From Flavobacteriaceae bacterium (lineage in GTDB: Bacteria; Bacteroidota; Bacteroidia; Flavobacteriales; Flavobacteriaceae), in contig NVSY01000010.1 of NCBI GenBank assembly GCA_002401385.1, forward strand, positions 50,231 to 62,633: 12,403 nt of DNA. The letters are read 5' to 3'. Under the pieces are notes generated by a model that saw only the letters and a list, made by a program, of their open reading frames with translations, had not been told where the DNA came from and searched no databases. Positions within the stretch are counted from its first letter, which is position 1; every line of letters begins with the position of its first letter. Positions 1 through 6,744 of this stretch are shown piece after piece. The translations under genes and the position numbers were made by a program.

Positions 1-1887
1 ATACCTCTTAAAATAATTTTCTCTTGTAAGAGTTAATATGTTAGTATCAGAATTAACTAAAGGTATTTGTCCAAAACCATTATTAGTAACTGAAAGAAAT
101 AAAATTGTTGTTAGATTATTTTTGTAAACATGGTTGAACTCAAAATTATCTTTAAATGATGGTTGCAAAAAAGGATTCCCTTCAGCAAAGGAAAAATCAT
201 TTATATACCATCTAAATGGGTTAATTTCCCAATATTTAGGTCTTTTTATCCTTTTACCGTAACTAAAAGAAAGGCTGTTGTTTTCGTTAGGAATAAACAT
301 TAAATATGCAGTAGGAAATAATTTACTATAAGATGTTTTATTTTTTTGATTTAATGTTTTTGAAAATCCTTCTGTATTCGTGTTTTCAAAACGCACCCCT
401 ATTTTAAAACTCCATTTTTCATTTAATTTATGTGAAGCACTGACGTATAGGGATTGAGTATTTTCTTTATAATCAAAAATATCACTTTTCGTATTATCAA
501 ATTGTGGTGTGCCAGAAGATACATCAAAGAAGGAAACAGAATTATCATTATTTATAAAACTTATTTTCCCTCCATAATCGATATCAAATTTCCCCAATGG
601 GTACTCCACATCTGTTTTAAAACTATAATTTTTAATGTTTTGTTGACCTAAATTTTTAGAGGATGTAAATAAATTCCCTGGATCTCCATTTGGAGCAAAT
701 GTTTGAGTTTCAAAATCACGATCTTGATCTTCTACATAATTGAAGTAATCAATATCAAAAGTAAGACGTCGACCTAGCGTGTCTAATTTTATTATGCCAT
801 ATGCATTTAAAGAGTGGTTATAATTATTTCTATTGTTATTTCCATTAGCCGTTAATATAGAATCTAAAGCATTGTTGGCGATATTTATGATATCTACAGT
901 GTTTCGATCTCTAATGTCTGGGTTTTCTATACCAGCTATGTATTGTAGCCCTAGACTTAATGTGTTAGATACATCATATTGAAGAGATAGTCTTCCCGAC
1001 AAATAATCTTTTTTGTCTTTCCGGTCTGTTCTTCCGTTCCAAAACTGATTGGGATAAAAAATATCCGATTCTTCTATAACGGCTTCGCTTCCTTTTTTTC
1101 CATTTAAATCAACAAATAATGATATCTTATTTTTGAAATAGGAAAAATTTCCACCTGTAGCATAAGTAGGATAAGTCGTTTGAATATATCTACTATTAAG
1201 TCTTGCTTGCCAGAAATTTATTCTTTTTTTGTAGATGATATTGATGAGTCCATAATTTCCTTCGGCTTCAAATCTAGCTGGTGGATTTGTGATTACTTCT
1301 ATGGTTCTTACATCTTCAGATCTAATAGAGGATAAAAAATTAGTTAAGCCCCCACTTGGGATAGATGTAACTCGACCATTAATCATGATTTTCACACCGT
1401 CTTTACCAAATACTGATAAATTATCATTGGTGAATATGACGCCTGGAGTTACTTTCAGTGCATCGGTTAAATCACCACCGATGGCTTGTGGTGAACTTGA
1501 AACATCAAAAACCAATCTATCAACTTTTCGTTTAACAAAAACTTTTTTTCCTTTTACAACCACTTCATCTAACTGATATAAGTTATTAATAAGTATTATG
1601 TTTTCTAGATTTATATTATTATTTATAGCGATACTTATCTTCCAGTCTTTATACCCTAAAAGACTCACTGTTAAAGTATAAGTTCCTTCTTTAATAGATA
1701 AATTGAAAGACCCTTCTTTATCGGTAACAATACCTGTAACAATCTCATTATTCTGATTGGTCAAAAAAACATTGGCAAATTCAATAGCTACATTCGATGA
1801 GTCCTTAACAGTTCCTTTAATCTCTATTTGAGAATAAGAGAAAAAGGATATCAGAAAAAATATAGAAAACAATTTAAATGAAAACAT
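1..1887 (-). CDS. Outer-membrane beta-barrel receptor (TonB-dependent receptor-like), 3' end beyond window
   Basis: The reading frame is open from an ATG at 1887 down to base 1 (629 codons, no stop), so the C-terminus lies outside the window. Residues 1-20 form a signal peptide ending SYSQ. Residues ~22-105 read as a carboxypeptidase-regulatory-like beta-sandwich, with the typical run from GTVKDS through GSFNL to LLGYKDW. Residues ~108-220 look like a plug domain (LDEVVV, DALKVTPGV, VKIMINGR, NPPARFEAEG). The rest is barrel, with the family-typical KRIKRPKYWEINPF followed by GNPFLQPSF near residues 545-575. This matches the 'outer membrane beta-barrel family protein' group, usually about 780-830 residues long, so roughly three quarters is present. 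Such proteins sit in the outer membrane; their substrate cannot be told from sequence. It is the only large minus-strand gene and is divergent from the cassette-like island to its right. Confidence 0.93.
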   Translation of the reverse strand, partial: MFSFKLFSIFFLISFFSYSQIEIKGTVKDSSNVAIEFANVFLTNQNNEIVTGIVTDKEGSFNLSIKEGTYTLTVSLLGYKDWKISIAINNNINLENIILINNLYQLDEVVVKGKKVFVKRKVDRLVFDVSSSPQAIGGDLTDALKVTPGVIFTNDNLSVFGKDGVKIMINGRVTSIPSGGLTNFLSSIRSEDVRTIEVITNPPARFEAEGNYGLINIIYKKRINFWQARLNSRYIQTTYPTYATGGNFSYFKNKISLFVDLNGKKGSEAVIEESDIFYPNQFWNGRTDRKDKKDYLSGRLSLQYDVSNTLSLGLQYIAGIENPDIRDRNTVDIINIANNALDSILTANGNNNRNNYNHSLNAYGIIKLDTLGRRLTFDIDYFNYVEDQDRDFETQTFAPNGDPGNLFTSSKNLGQQNIKNYSFKTDVEYPLGKFDIDYGGKISFINNDNSVSFFDVSSGTPQFDNTKSDIFDYKENTQSLYVSASHKLNEKWSFKIGVRFENTNTEGFSKTLNQKNKTSYSKLFPTAYLMFIPNENNSLSFSYGKRIKRPKYWEINPFRWYINDFSFAEGNPFLQPSFKDNFEFNHVYKNNLTTILFLSVTNNGFGQIPLVNSDTNILTLTRENYFKRY

Positions 1888-1950
1888 GTCATAATATTTG
1901 ATAATGTCAAGTTATAGTTTACCTACAAAATAAAAGTATGTTCATCCGTA

Positions 1951-1979
1951 AAAAAAGTAAGGGCTATCCTTACTTTTTT
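1951..1979. terminator. Strong A/T-flanked hairpin, possible bidirectional terminator
   Basis: A perfect 12-bp inverted repeat, AAAAAAGTAAGG and CCTTACTTTTTT, encloses the loop GCTAT and has T-runs on both strands. It lies 64 bp upstream of the minus-strand receptor gene. It can therefore stop transcription entering from the right, or act as an attenuator or operator for that gene. No plus-strand gene ends here, so insulation of the receptor gene is the simplest reading. Confidence 0.55.
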
Positions 1980-2005
1980 ATTACTTAATATGTGTCTGAA
2001 TACTA

Positions 2006-2230
2006 CCCCCGCTCGGGCACGATTACTCGCATAGGCTCGTGAAAAATTTGTATCGTGTGTTCACCCTAGTTTTAAATCCCTAAAAATATTTATATTTTTT
2101 AATAATCCAATTTCTCCTGCACAATCAACAGGTCTTACTTATTGCTAGACGTTGTACGGCTCTACTGGTGGAGGCCACGTGATAAATCTATTCTTTTGAG
2201 CGTTAGCGAGTAATCGGTAGCTAGCGGGGG
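2006..2230. mobile_element. MITE-like element with 33-nt terminal inverted repeats (copy A1)
   Basis: Bases 2006-2038 and the reverse complement of 2198-2230 match at 25 of 33 positions. Two blocks are perfect: CCCCCGCT at the outer end and CGATTACTCGC further in. The interior has no open frame of note, so the element is non-coding and MITE-like. Its core (from TCACCCTAG to AATCGGTAGC, about 2061-2221) recurs at 8782-8941. The right terminal repeat runs directly into repeat B through a shared GGGGGATAAG. I see no convincing target-site duplication. Confidence 0.6.
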
Positions 2231-2505
2231 ATAAGTTCGAAATAATTATGAGCTAACACTTTTATAACGTATTGCATATTAACTAGCGTACATGCTAGTT
2301 CTTTAATTGATACCTGTTTTACTTTTTTGTTAACTGTCTGTGAATAAAGGGTGTTTAAACCTGCGTGTAACTTAAATTTATGTATTTTTGAAAGGAGAGC
2401 TAGCGTTATATGCCTTTTTTATAAATAGTTTTAATAATGTTCCTGTATTGTAGATAATGGATATACCGTCAAGTTTAAGGTTTCTATTGTAGATATACAG
2501 GTGTT
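2227..2505 (+). repeat. Repeat B, copy 1 (most diverged)
   Basis: This is a ~279-bp non-coding repeat, also at 5571-5850 and 9583-9860. It opens with GGGGATAA, holds ATAACGTATTGCATATTAAC, a hairpin (AACTAGC-GTACAT-GCTAGTT), a Bacteroidota-like -7 box TATTTTTG (2383-2390), the purine stretch AAAGGAGAG, and the end block ATGGATATACCGTCAAG to ATACAGGTGTT. Similarity to the other copies stops at GTGTT (2501-2505), where cargo begins. A mini-ORF intact in copies 2 and 3 is frameshifted here (ATG 2410, stops after four codons). The second mini-ORF is cut at 2490 by TAG in place of TGG. All copies point the same way, with cargo downstream on the plus strand. Confidence 0.9.
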
Positions 2506-3130
2506 AGCTTCGATTAAGAAAAAAAATAAAGACCAATTGAAGATTGTCAATAAAGATAAAATGTTTACTCTGATTTCTGTCGATAAAAAGATAGACTCGG
2601 AAGGTGCTGTAAAATTAGAATTAAACGGAAATCCTTTTTTACCAAGAGATTTTAATAGTAAAGAGTATTGCAAATACCAACTAATAATTTATGGTATAAT
2701 AGAGCAAAATAAATTCATTAAAAAAATCAGTGAATATGTTGGAGGTTTTATTGATATTGAAGAATTAGAAAATAAAAAATTGGATTTTTGGAGTGACGCA
2801 TATCAAATTGGAGTGTTCGAATTTGAAAAATATGAAGAAGTTGTAAAACCTTTTGAAGAAAATGATTGGATAAAAGAACATAAGTCATTAATTGATTACT
2901 TTTATAAGCAATCTGACTTGCAGACAGAAGATAATGTTCGTTGGAGAAAATTCATTGACAATTTGGAGTTTTTCTTAAAAAAGGAATCAGGAAATTCAGA
3001 AATGAAAAACGAATTCTTAGAAGGTAAAACAGAATCTATAAATGCTAATAAGAAAGCAGTTGCGTTAACAAAGAGAATATTCAATTTGATTGAGCAATAT
3101 AAAGCAGAAGAAAATGAAAACGGAAGCTAA
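2501..3130 (+). CDS. Hypothetical protein, first cargo of array 1 (start uncertain)
   Basis: The frame gives up to 209 residues and resembles no family I recognise. It is hydrophilic and lysine/glutamate-rich, with no signal peptide or membrane segment, so it is probably cytoplasmic. The C-terminal third (EFFLKKESG to NLIEQYKAEENENGS) looks helical. The GTG at 2501 lies inside the end of repeat B. The frame is open even further upstream through the repeat, so the given start is an outer bound. A TTG at 2537 (giving (M)KIVNKDKMFTL) or the ATG at 2561 (giving MFTLISVDKK) may be the true start. An A8 run at 2518-2525 sits where the neighbouring B3 cargo has its ATG. The gene is followed by element E1. 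Confidence 0.68.
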   Translation: MLASIKKKNKDQLKIVNKDKMFTLISVDKKIDSEGAVKLELNGNPFLPRDFNSKEYCKYQLIIYGIIEQNKFIKKISEYVGGFIDIEELENKKLDFWSDAYQIGVFEFEKYEEVVKPFEENDWIKEHKSLIDYFYKQSDLQTEDNVRWRKFIDNLEFFLKKESGNSEMKNEFLEGKTESINANKKAVALTKRIFNLIEQYKAEENENGS

Positions 3131-3140
3131 CTTAGGAAAC

Positions 3141-3336
3141 CTAAACGCAATACGGGTTTGGTGCTTATCCAAAAGTCCAATACATTTAACGAACACCGCC
3201 AACACGAAGTCTCACCGAAGGTAAATCTTTTGATTTGGCTTTACAATAAAAAAGATAAAACAAAATAAAAAGTTTTGGCTAATTGCTAGATTGAAAGTCC
3301 GTACTTTCTAATCCGTACTGCGCTTAGCCAAACGTT
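3141..3336 (+). repeat. Element E1: long inverted-repeat cassette-end site
   Basis: The outer arms CTAAACGCAATACGGGTT (3141-3158) and AATCCGTACTGCGCTTAG (3310-3327) pair at 16 of 18 positions, counting one G-T wobble. Inside are TTTGGCTAA (3274-3282) with TTAGCCAAA (3324-3332), and a small hairpin GAAAGT-CCGT-ACTTTC (3293-3308). The middle (CCAACACGAAGTCTCACCGA and beyond) is nearly identical to E3. The element starts 10 nt after the stop of the hypothetical gene and ends in AACGTT, 15 nt before the next start codon. Confidence 0.75.
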
Positions 3337-3351
3337 ATCTTCAATTAAGAA

Positions 3352-4092
3352 ATGAGTGAACATTACGAATACGACAAAAAAATTACTGCCAGTATTCTTA
3401 AGGATATTGAAGAGCATAAAGTGCATATTGTTTTCATAGAAAGTGATGGATATAATCCTGGGTTCGGATATTCAATTGGACTCGTTAAAGAGTTTAATCA
3501 CCCTGAATTGATAATAATTGGTCTGAACCCGGAATCAACTGGAGCAATAATCAATAATGCAAAAGATGAAATTGAAAAAGGAACCAAGTTTATAGAAGGT
3601 ATTAACTATCCCGGTTTCTTGGTTGAACTTCCTGTTCAGTTTCTTGAGGTAAAAAAAGAACATTACCCCGATTATTTAGGATATGCAGGATGGTATAACG
3701 ATAATTCAATAGACTTTCCAAGCCTTCAAATTGTTTGGACTGATAGAGAAGGGATTTTTCCTTGGGAATCTGAGTTTAATGAGAATTTCAAGTTCAAACA
3801 ACCATTACTGGATAGAAATACTGAATTTAAGTTTCTCGAAGAACGAAATCTTGGAGTATTTACAACCTCTGATGTATTGGAGGGGAAGCCAGTAAAATAC
3901 GTCTACCATAATGAGGATGGTGATTGGCAATTTCAATCAGAACAAGACCCTGATTTGAACAAAGCTAAACTTGTTTGCCTAGAAGAACTTGTGAAAAAAG
4001 ACTCAACCCTGAATGAAATATATTACTTGAATTATGGAGAGTCAGCTGAAAGAGAAAGCGTTGGGGAAAAATGGAAGATATTTGAAAAGTAA
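3352..4092 (+). CDS. DUF4262-domain protein with Imm33/DUF2185-like tail
   Basis: This is a 246-residue cytoplasmic protein. The first ~150 residues carry the DUF4262 pattern: IVFIESDGYNPGFGYSIGL (residues ~26-44), HPELIIIGL, then DREGIFPWE followed by QPLL. The last ~75 residues (VFTTSDVLEGKPVKYVYH, DGDWQF, then LEELVKKD) resemble the DUF2185/Imm33 immunity-type domain. I assign that tail from pattern only. No catalytic function is established for DUF4262. The ATG at 3352 is the first in frame and sits 15 nt after the AACGTT end of E1. The leader between them (ATCTTCAATTAAGAA) is close to the sequence just after the end of repeat B copy 1. The gene forms a single unit with E2 behind it. The immunity role is inferred. 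Confidence 0.85.
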   Translation: MSEHYEYDKKITASILKDIEEHKVHIVFIESDGYNPGFGYSIGLVKEFNHPELIIIGLNPESTGAIINNAKDEIEKGTKFIEGINYPGFLVELPVQFLEVKKEHYPDYLGYAGWYNDNSIDFPSLQIVWTDREGIFPWESEFNENFKFKQPLLDRNTEFKFLEERNLGVFTTSDVLEGKPVKYVYHNEDGDWQFQSEQDPDLNKAKLVCLEELVKKDSTLNEIYYLNYGESAERESVGEKWKIFEK

Positions 4093-4105
4093 AAAAAGAA
4101 GATTA

Positions 4106-4288
4106 CACGGTATATAGCAAATAGGACGTTCGGGGGATTACGAAAGTTCAGTGCTTTTACCATCACCGCCAAATCGTTGATTTGGCTTTTAAGAATGAAT
4201 AAGATAAAAACAAAATACAACGCTTTGGCTCAGTGCAAACTTGAAAGTTTATCACTTTATACTGCCCTACTTGCCATATACTAAACGT
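4106..4288 (+). repeat. Element E2: long inverted-repeat cassette-end site
   Basis: The arms GTATATAGCAAATAGG (4110-4125) and CCTACTTGCCATATAC (4266-4281) pair at 14 of 16 positions. A perfect central hairpin GCCAAATC-GTT-GATTTGGC lies at 4168-4186. It is followed by the family's A-rich tract (AAGATAAAAACAAAA) and CTTTGGCT, as in E1 and E3. It lacks the ACACGAAGTCTCACCGAAGG insert that E1 and E3 share. The end is AAACGTAGG, a variant of the AACGTT end, 24 nt before the TTG start of the next gene. Confidence 0.72.
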
Positions 4289-4312
4289 AGGGCGTAATTA
4301 AAATAAAAAAAA

Positions 4313-5407
4313 TTGCAACAAAAAACTACTAAAAAAGAAAACCAACATTACGTTCCTAAATTCTATTTGAAATATTTCTCAATAGAGAATAATAAAAAAA
4401 CTATTGGAATTTATAATGAGCGGAATAAACTTTTTGTTCCAAGTACTAAACTTGAAAATCAGGCTTCCGAAAAGTATTTTTATGGGAAAGATGGTATAAT
4501 TGAGGATTGGTTATCCACTATCGAATCTTTAGTTGCTCCAATTTTTTCAAACATTTTAAAAACTCAAGTTTTACCAAGATTTCAATCAACAACTCAAGTA
4601 GACATATTGTTTTTTCTAATTCTTTTAGATTTAAGAAATCCGATTAGAAAAAAAAACTTTAAACGAACAACTGAATTATTAAAAGAACGAATTTTAGAAG
4701 TAAATCCCGATAATAAGAATTCAGAACTTTTTAAAGCAATAGAACTTTCTGAATTAAAAGATGAAACACATCAGAGAAATCTTTTAAATACAAAAGAGCA
4801 TATTCCTTATTTGATGGATTTACATTTTAAACTGATTAAAAATAATAGTAATAAACCATTTATAATATCTGATAATCCACTTATTAATTATAACCAATTT
4901 TTAGAGAAAATAAAATGGAAATTTGGAAGTCATAATGGTTATGGAATTATTGGAAAACAATTATTTTTTCCTTTGAGTGATGAATATATGCTGATTTTTT
5001 ATGATTCTAATATTTACAAAGTTGGTAATAAAAGAGAAAAAATAGTAATATTTGATGACGAAAAATCTATAGATCAATTGAACATCTTACAATATCTAAA
5101 TAGTGATCAAAATATATATTTCAATAACAAAGCAACAAAATTCTATATTGAGAATTTGATAAATAAAGCAAAGAAGTATAATAAAGCCAATGATACATTA
5201 TCCGAGGTTTTTTCAAAGATTGAAGATAATGGGAATACAACTGAAAATGATGAAATTATTTTTTTCGAGACAACAGATTTAAAAATAAACCTAACATTAC
5301 CAAAAATTAAGTTGCTCTCAAAATCTAAAGGAATTGTATTTGATGATAAAATCGTTCAATTAAGACCAAGAGTTAAAGAATATCGAAAATATAAAAAAGA
5401 AAGATAA
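4313..5407 (+). CDS. DUF4238-domain protein, TTG start
   Basis: This 364-residue cytoplasmic protein carries the DUF4238 signature QHYVPKFYL at residues 11-19. The later family block, FIISDNPL (about residue 183) and FFPLSDEYMLIFY (about residue 218), is also present. The family occurs widely next to mobile and defence genes but has no established activity. The only usable start in front of the signature is TTG at 4313, because a TAA lies in frame at 4304 and no ATG precedes the motif. Residues ~270-364 extend beyond the usual DUF4238 core and end in a basic tail (VKEYRKYKKER). The gene sits between E2 and the untranslated stretch leading to repeat B copy 2, and is the last cargo of array 1. 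Confidence 0.85.
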   Translation: MQQKTTKKENQHYVPKFYLKYFSIENNKKTIGIYNERNKLFVPSTKLENQASEKYFYGKDGIIEDWLSTIESLVAPIFSNILKTQVLPRFQSTTQVDILFFLILLDLRNPIRKKNFKRTTELLKERILEVNPDNKNSELFKAIELSELKDETHQRNLLNTKEHIPYLMDLHFKLIKNNSNKPFIISDNPLINYNQFLEKIKWKFGSHNGYGIIGKQLFFPLSDEYMLIFYDSNIYKVGNKREKIVIFDDEKSIDQLNILQYLNSDQNIYFNNKATKFYIENLINKAKKYNKANDTLSEVFSKIEDNGNTTENDEIIFFETTDLKINLTLPKIKLLSKSKGIVFDDKIVQLRPRVKEYRKYKKER

Positions 5408-5570
5408 AAAACTACTCTCAACACCTCATGAAAATTATGATGTGATTTCTTGCAACTGTCTATAAATTACTTGACCAATAAAAATCAATGCTTTTGCAAT
5501 TGGCTGTAAGTTGTTCATTAAAAAAAAATGCTTAATCGTAACTGTTTCTTCTTTCCAACAGTTTAATGCA
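5408..5570. other. Non-coding gap between array 1 and repeat B copy 2
   Basis: I see no gene here. The gap holds AACTGTT-N10-AACAGTT (5540-5563), a 7-bp perfect inverted repeat. It also holds a nested pair CAACT/AGTTG around CCAAT/ATTGG between about 5454 and 5516. That could be a decayed E-type element behind the DUF4238 gene, but the outer arms and the ACGTT end are not recognisable. No copy of the MITE core precedes this repeat B. Confidence 0.35.
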
Positions 5571-5850
5571 GGGGATGACTCGAAATAATAAATGAGCCAT
5601 CATTTTTATAACGTATTGCATATTAACTAGCATACTTACTAGTTAATTAATTTACACCCGTTTTACTTGTTGTTAATTGTCTGTAAATAAAGGGGGGTAA
5701 AACGTGCGTATAACATAAATTTATCTATTTTTGAAAGGAGAGGTACTTTGTATGACCTTTTTTATAAATAGTTTTAATATTACTCCTCTACTGTAGATAT
5801 AATGGATATACCGTCAAGTTTAAGGTTTCTATTGTGGATATACAGGTGTT
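5571..5850 (+). repeat. Repeat B, copy 2
   Basis: This copy is nearly identical to the one at 9583. The exceptions are a few bases at the left end, a GGGG/GAGT difference near 5695, and a short patch at about 5779-5800. It carries a 9-bp hairpin (ATTAACTAG, 8-nt loop, CTAGTTAAT) near 5621, TATTTTTG (5726-5733), AAAGGAGAGG, and two mini-ORFs. The direct repeat TGGATATAC occurs at 5803-5811 and 5835-5843, close to the boundary. Similarity ends at GGTGTT (5845-5850), and the lipoprotein cargo follows 39 nt later. A weaker promoter candidate is TTTG (5747-5750)-N18-TAGTTTTA (5769-5776). Confidence 0.92.
5752..5796 (+). CDS. Possible 14-codon leader peptide within repeat B copy 2
   Basis: ATG at 5752 encodes MTFFINSFNITPLL. 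It lies downstream of AAAGGAGAGG, one of the few Shine-Dalgarno-like stretches in the window. The equivalent frame in copy 3 (9764-9805) encodes MTFFINSFNNTPV. The two differ only at the 3' end, where the DNA differs by substitutions and a small indel yet both stop. Copy 1 has lost a base and stops after four codons. Translation is unproven; it could be a leader peptide or chance. Confidence 0.3.
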   Translation: MTFFINSFNITPLL

Positions 5851-5867
5851 GTAACCCATTGGTGTGA
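5802..5867 (+). CDS. Possible second mini-ORF crossing the repeat B/cargo boundary
   Basis: ATG at 5802, six bases after the first mini-ORF's stop, encodes MDIPSSLRFLLWIYRC and then cargo-specific CNPLV before TGA. In copy 3 the same peptide stops exactly at the boundary (TAG 9860-9862). In copy 1 it is cut at 11 codons. It may be a translated leader, or an incidental frame kept because the DNA itself is conserved. Confidence 0.22.
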   Translation: MDIPSSLRFLLWIYRCCNPLV

Positions 5868-5889
5868 AAAACCACAAAGCTTAAAGATA

Positions 5890-6366
5890 ATGAGAAAAAT
5901 TATAGTTCTTTTATTGGTAATATCTATATGTTCTTGTAAATCACAGAAGTTATATAAAACAGTAGATTATAATTATATAAATGAACATCTAATTGTAAAA
6001 AGAAATATTACAAAAATACGTGAAGGAAAACTCATAACACTGAATATAAAAAGCAATATTAGTCTTAAAGGGTATTTTACAATTAATGAGCGTTATAACA
6101 AACCTGTTCATCTGACCATTGATACAAAATGTCCCTACAAACCATTTTTTCAATCTAACAATGAAATTAGGTTCGTATTCTCTGACCCTCAAATATCAGA
6201 TGAACCAAAAATTGCAATTCCAATTCCCGAAAAAGTGGAGTTCAAGATTAGTTATATACTTATGGATGTACCTGAAAATGAGAATTTCACTATAAATGGG
6301 AGAATTCTATATTTAGTAAATAACCGTCCAGCACCTGAATTAAAAATAGTCGCAAAATTTAGATAA
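5890..6366 (+). CDS. Small lipoprotein, unknown function
   Basis: This 158-residue protein has a lipoprotein signal: a basic MRK start, a hydrophobic core IIVLLLVISI and lipobox ICSC with Cys16, followed by KSQK. The mature part is beta-rich (ITLNIKSNISLKGYF, KVEFKISYILMDV) with one further Cys. No family is recognised. The ATG at 5890 is preferred because it places the signal sequence at the N-terminus. It lies 39 nt after the end of repeat B copy 2 and is followed within 20 nt by element E3. This makes it the cleanest single-gene unit in the window. A periplasmic or outer-membrane immunity lipoprotein is one possibility, inferred from the context only. Confidence 0.82.
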   Translation: MRKIIVLLLVISICSCKSQKLYKTVDYNYINEHLIVKRNITKIREGKLITLNIKSNISLKGYFTINERYNKPVHLTIDTKCPYKPFFQSNNEIRFVFSDPQISDEPKIAIPIPEKVEFKISYILMDVPENENFTINGRILYLVNNRPAPELKIVAKFR

Positions 6367-6382
6367 ACGGTTTACAACACAA

Positions 6383-6583
6383 CCTATAACGCAATGCGTA
6401 TTTGTTTCTAACTCCAAAGTTTAGTACATTTAACAATCACCACCAACACGAAGTCTCACCGAAGGTAAATCTATTGATTTGGTTTTTGAATAAAGAAAGA
6501 TAAAAACAAACAATAGCTTTGGCTCTGTGCTTATCGAAGGATTCGTAAATTTTAACCCCGCACTGTGCTTAGCCAAACACGTT
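6383..6583 (+). repeat. Element E3: long inverted-repeat cassette-end site
   Basis: The arms CGCAATGCG (6390-6398) and CGCACTGTG (6559-6567) pair at 8 of 9 positions with one wobble. They extend by TAA/TTA across a bulged C. The inner arms TTTGGCT (6518-6524) and AGCCAAA (6571-6577) are perfect. The middle is nearly identical to E1 from CCAACACGAAG to TTGATTTGG. The end is CACGTTGGTAA, but no gene starts soon after: the next start codon is 160 nt away. The 5' arm TATAACGCAATGCGTATT resembles TATAACGTATTGCATATT inside repeat B. Confidence 0.72.
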
Positions 6584-6744
6584 GGTAAACATAAAAAAAC
6601 AAATACATACTCAAGGACTAAATTACATAAAAGGCATTTAGTCAACTAATATGTTTTTAATTTAATTATTAATAATACACTTTTGTAATTGCCTTTCAAA
6701 AATTGAATAATTAGTATTTTCGCTTATCAAAAATAGTATAACCT
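6584..6744. other. Upstream region of the 633-residue secreted protein
   Basis: This stretch is AT-rich and has no gene. It contains the hairpin GACTAAAT-N12-ATTTAGTC (6616-6643). A possible -7 box TATTTTCG (6715-6722) differs from TAnnTTTG at one base, but no well-spaced -33 TTTG is visible. The hairpin could mark the end of array 2 transcription or an operator. Confidence 0.35.

Noticed and set aside
454-651. Plus-strand open frame of 65 codons
   Set aside because: It is antisense to the receptor barrel, with an unnatural composition.
1289-1576. Plus-strand open frame of 95 codons
   Set aside because: It is antisense to the plug region of the outer-membrane receptor, whose minus-strand frame is uninterrupted and clearly coding.
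6430-6645. Minus-strand open frame of 71 codons
   Set aside because: It lies across element E3 and an AT-rich gap. The E family explains the sequence, and the frame is not kept in E1.
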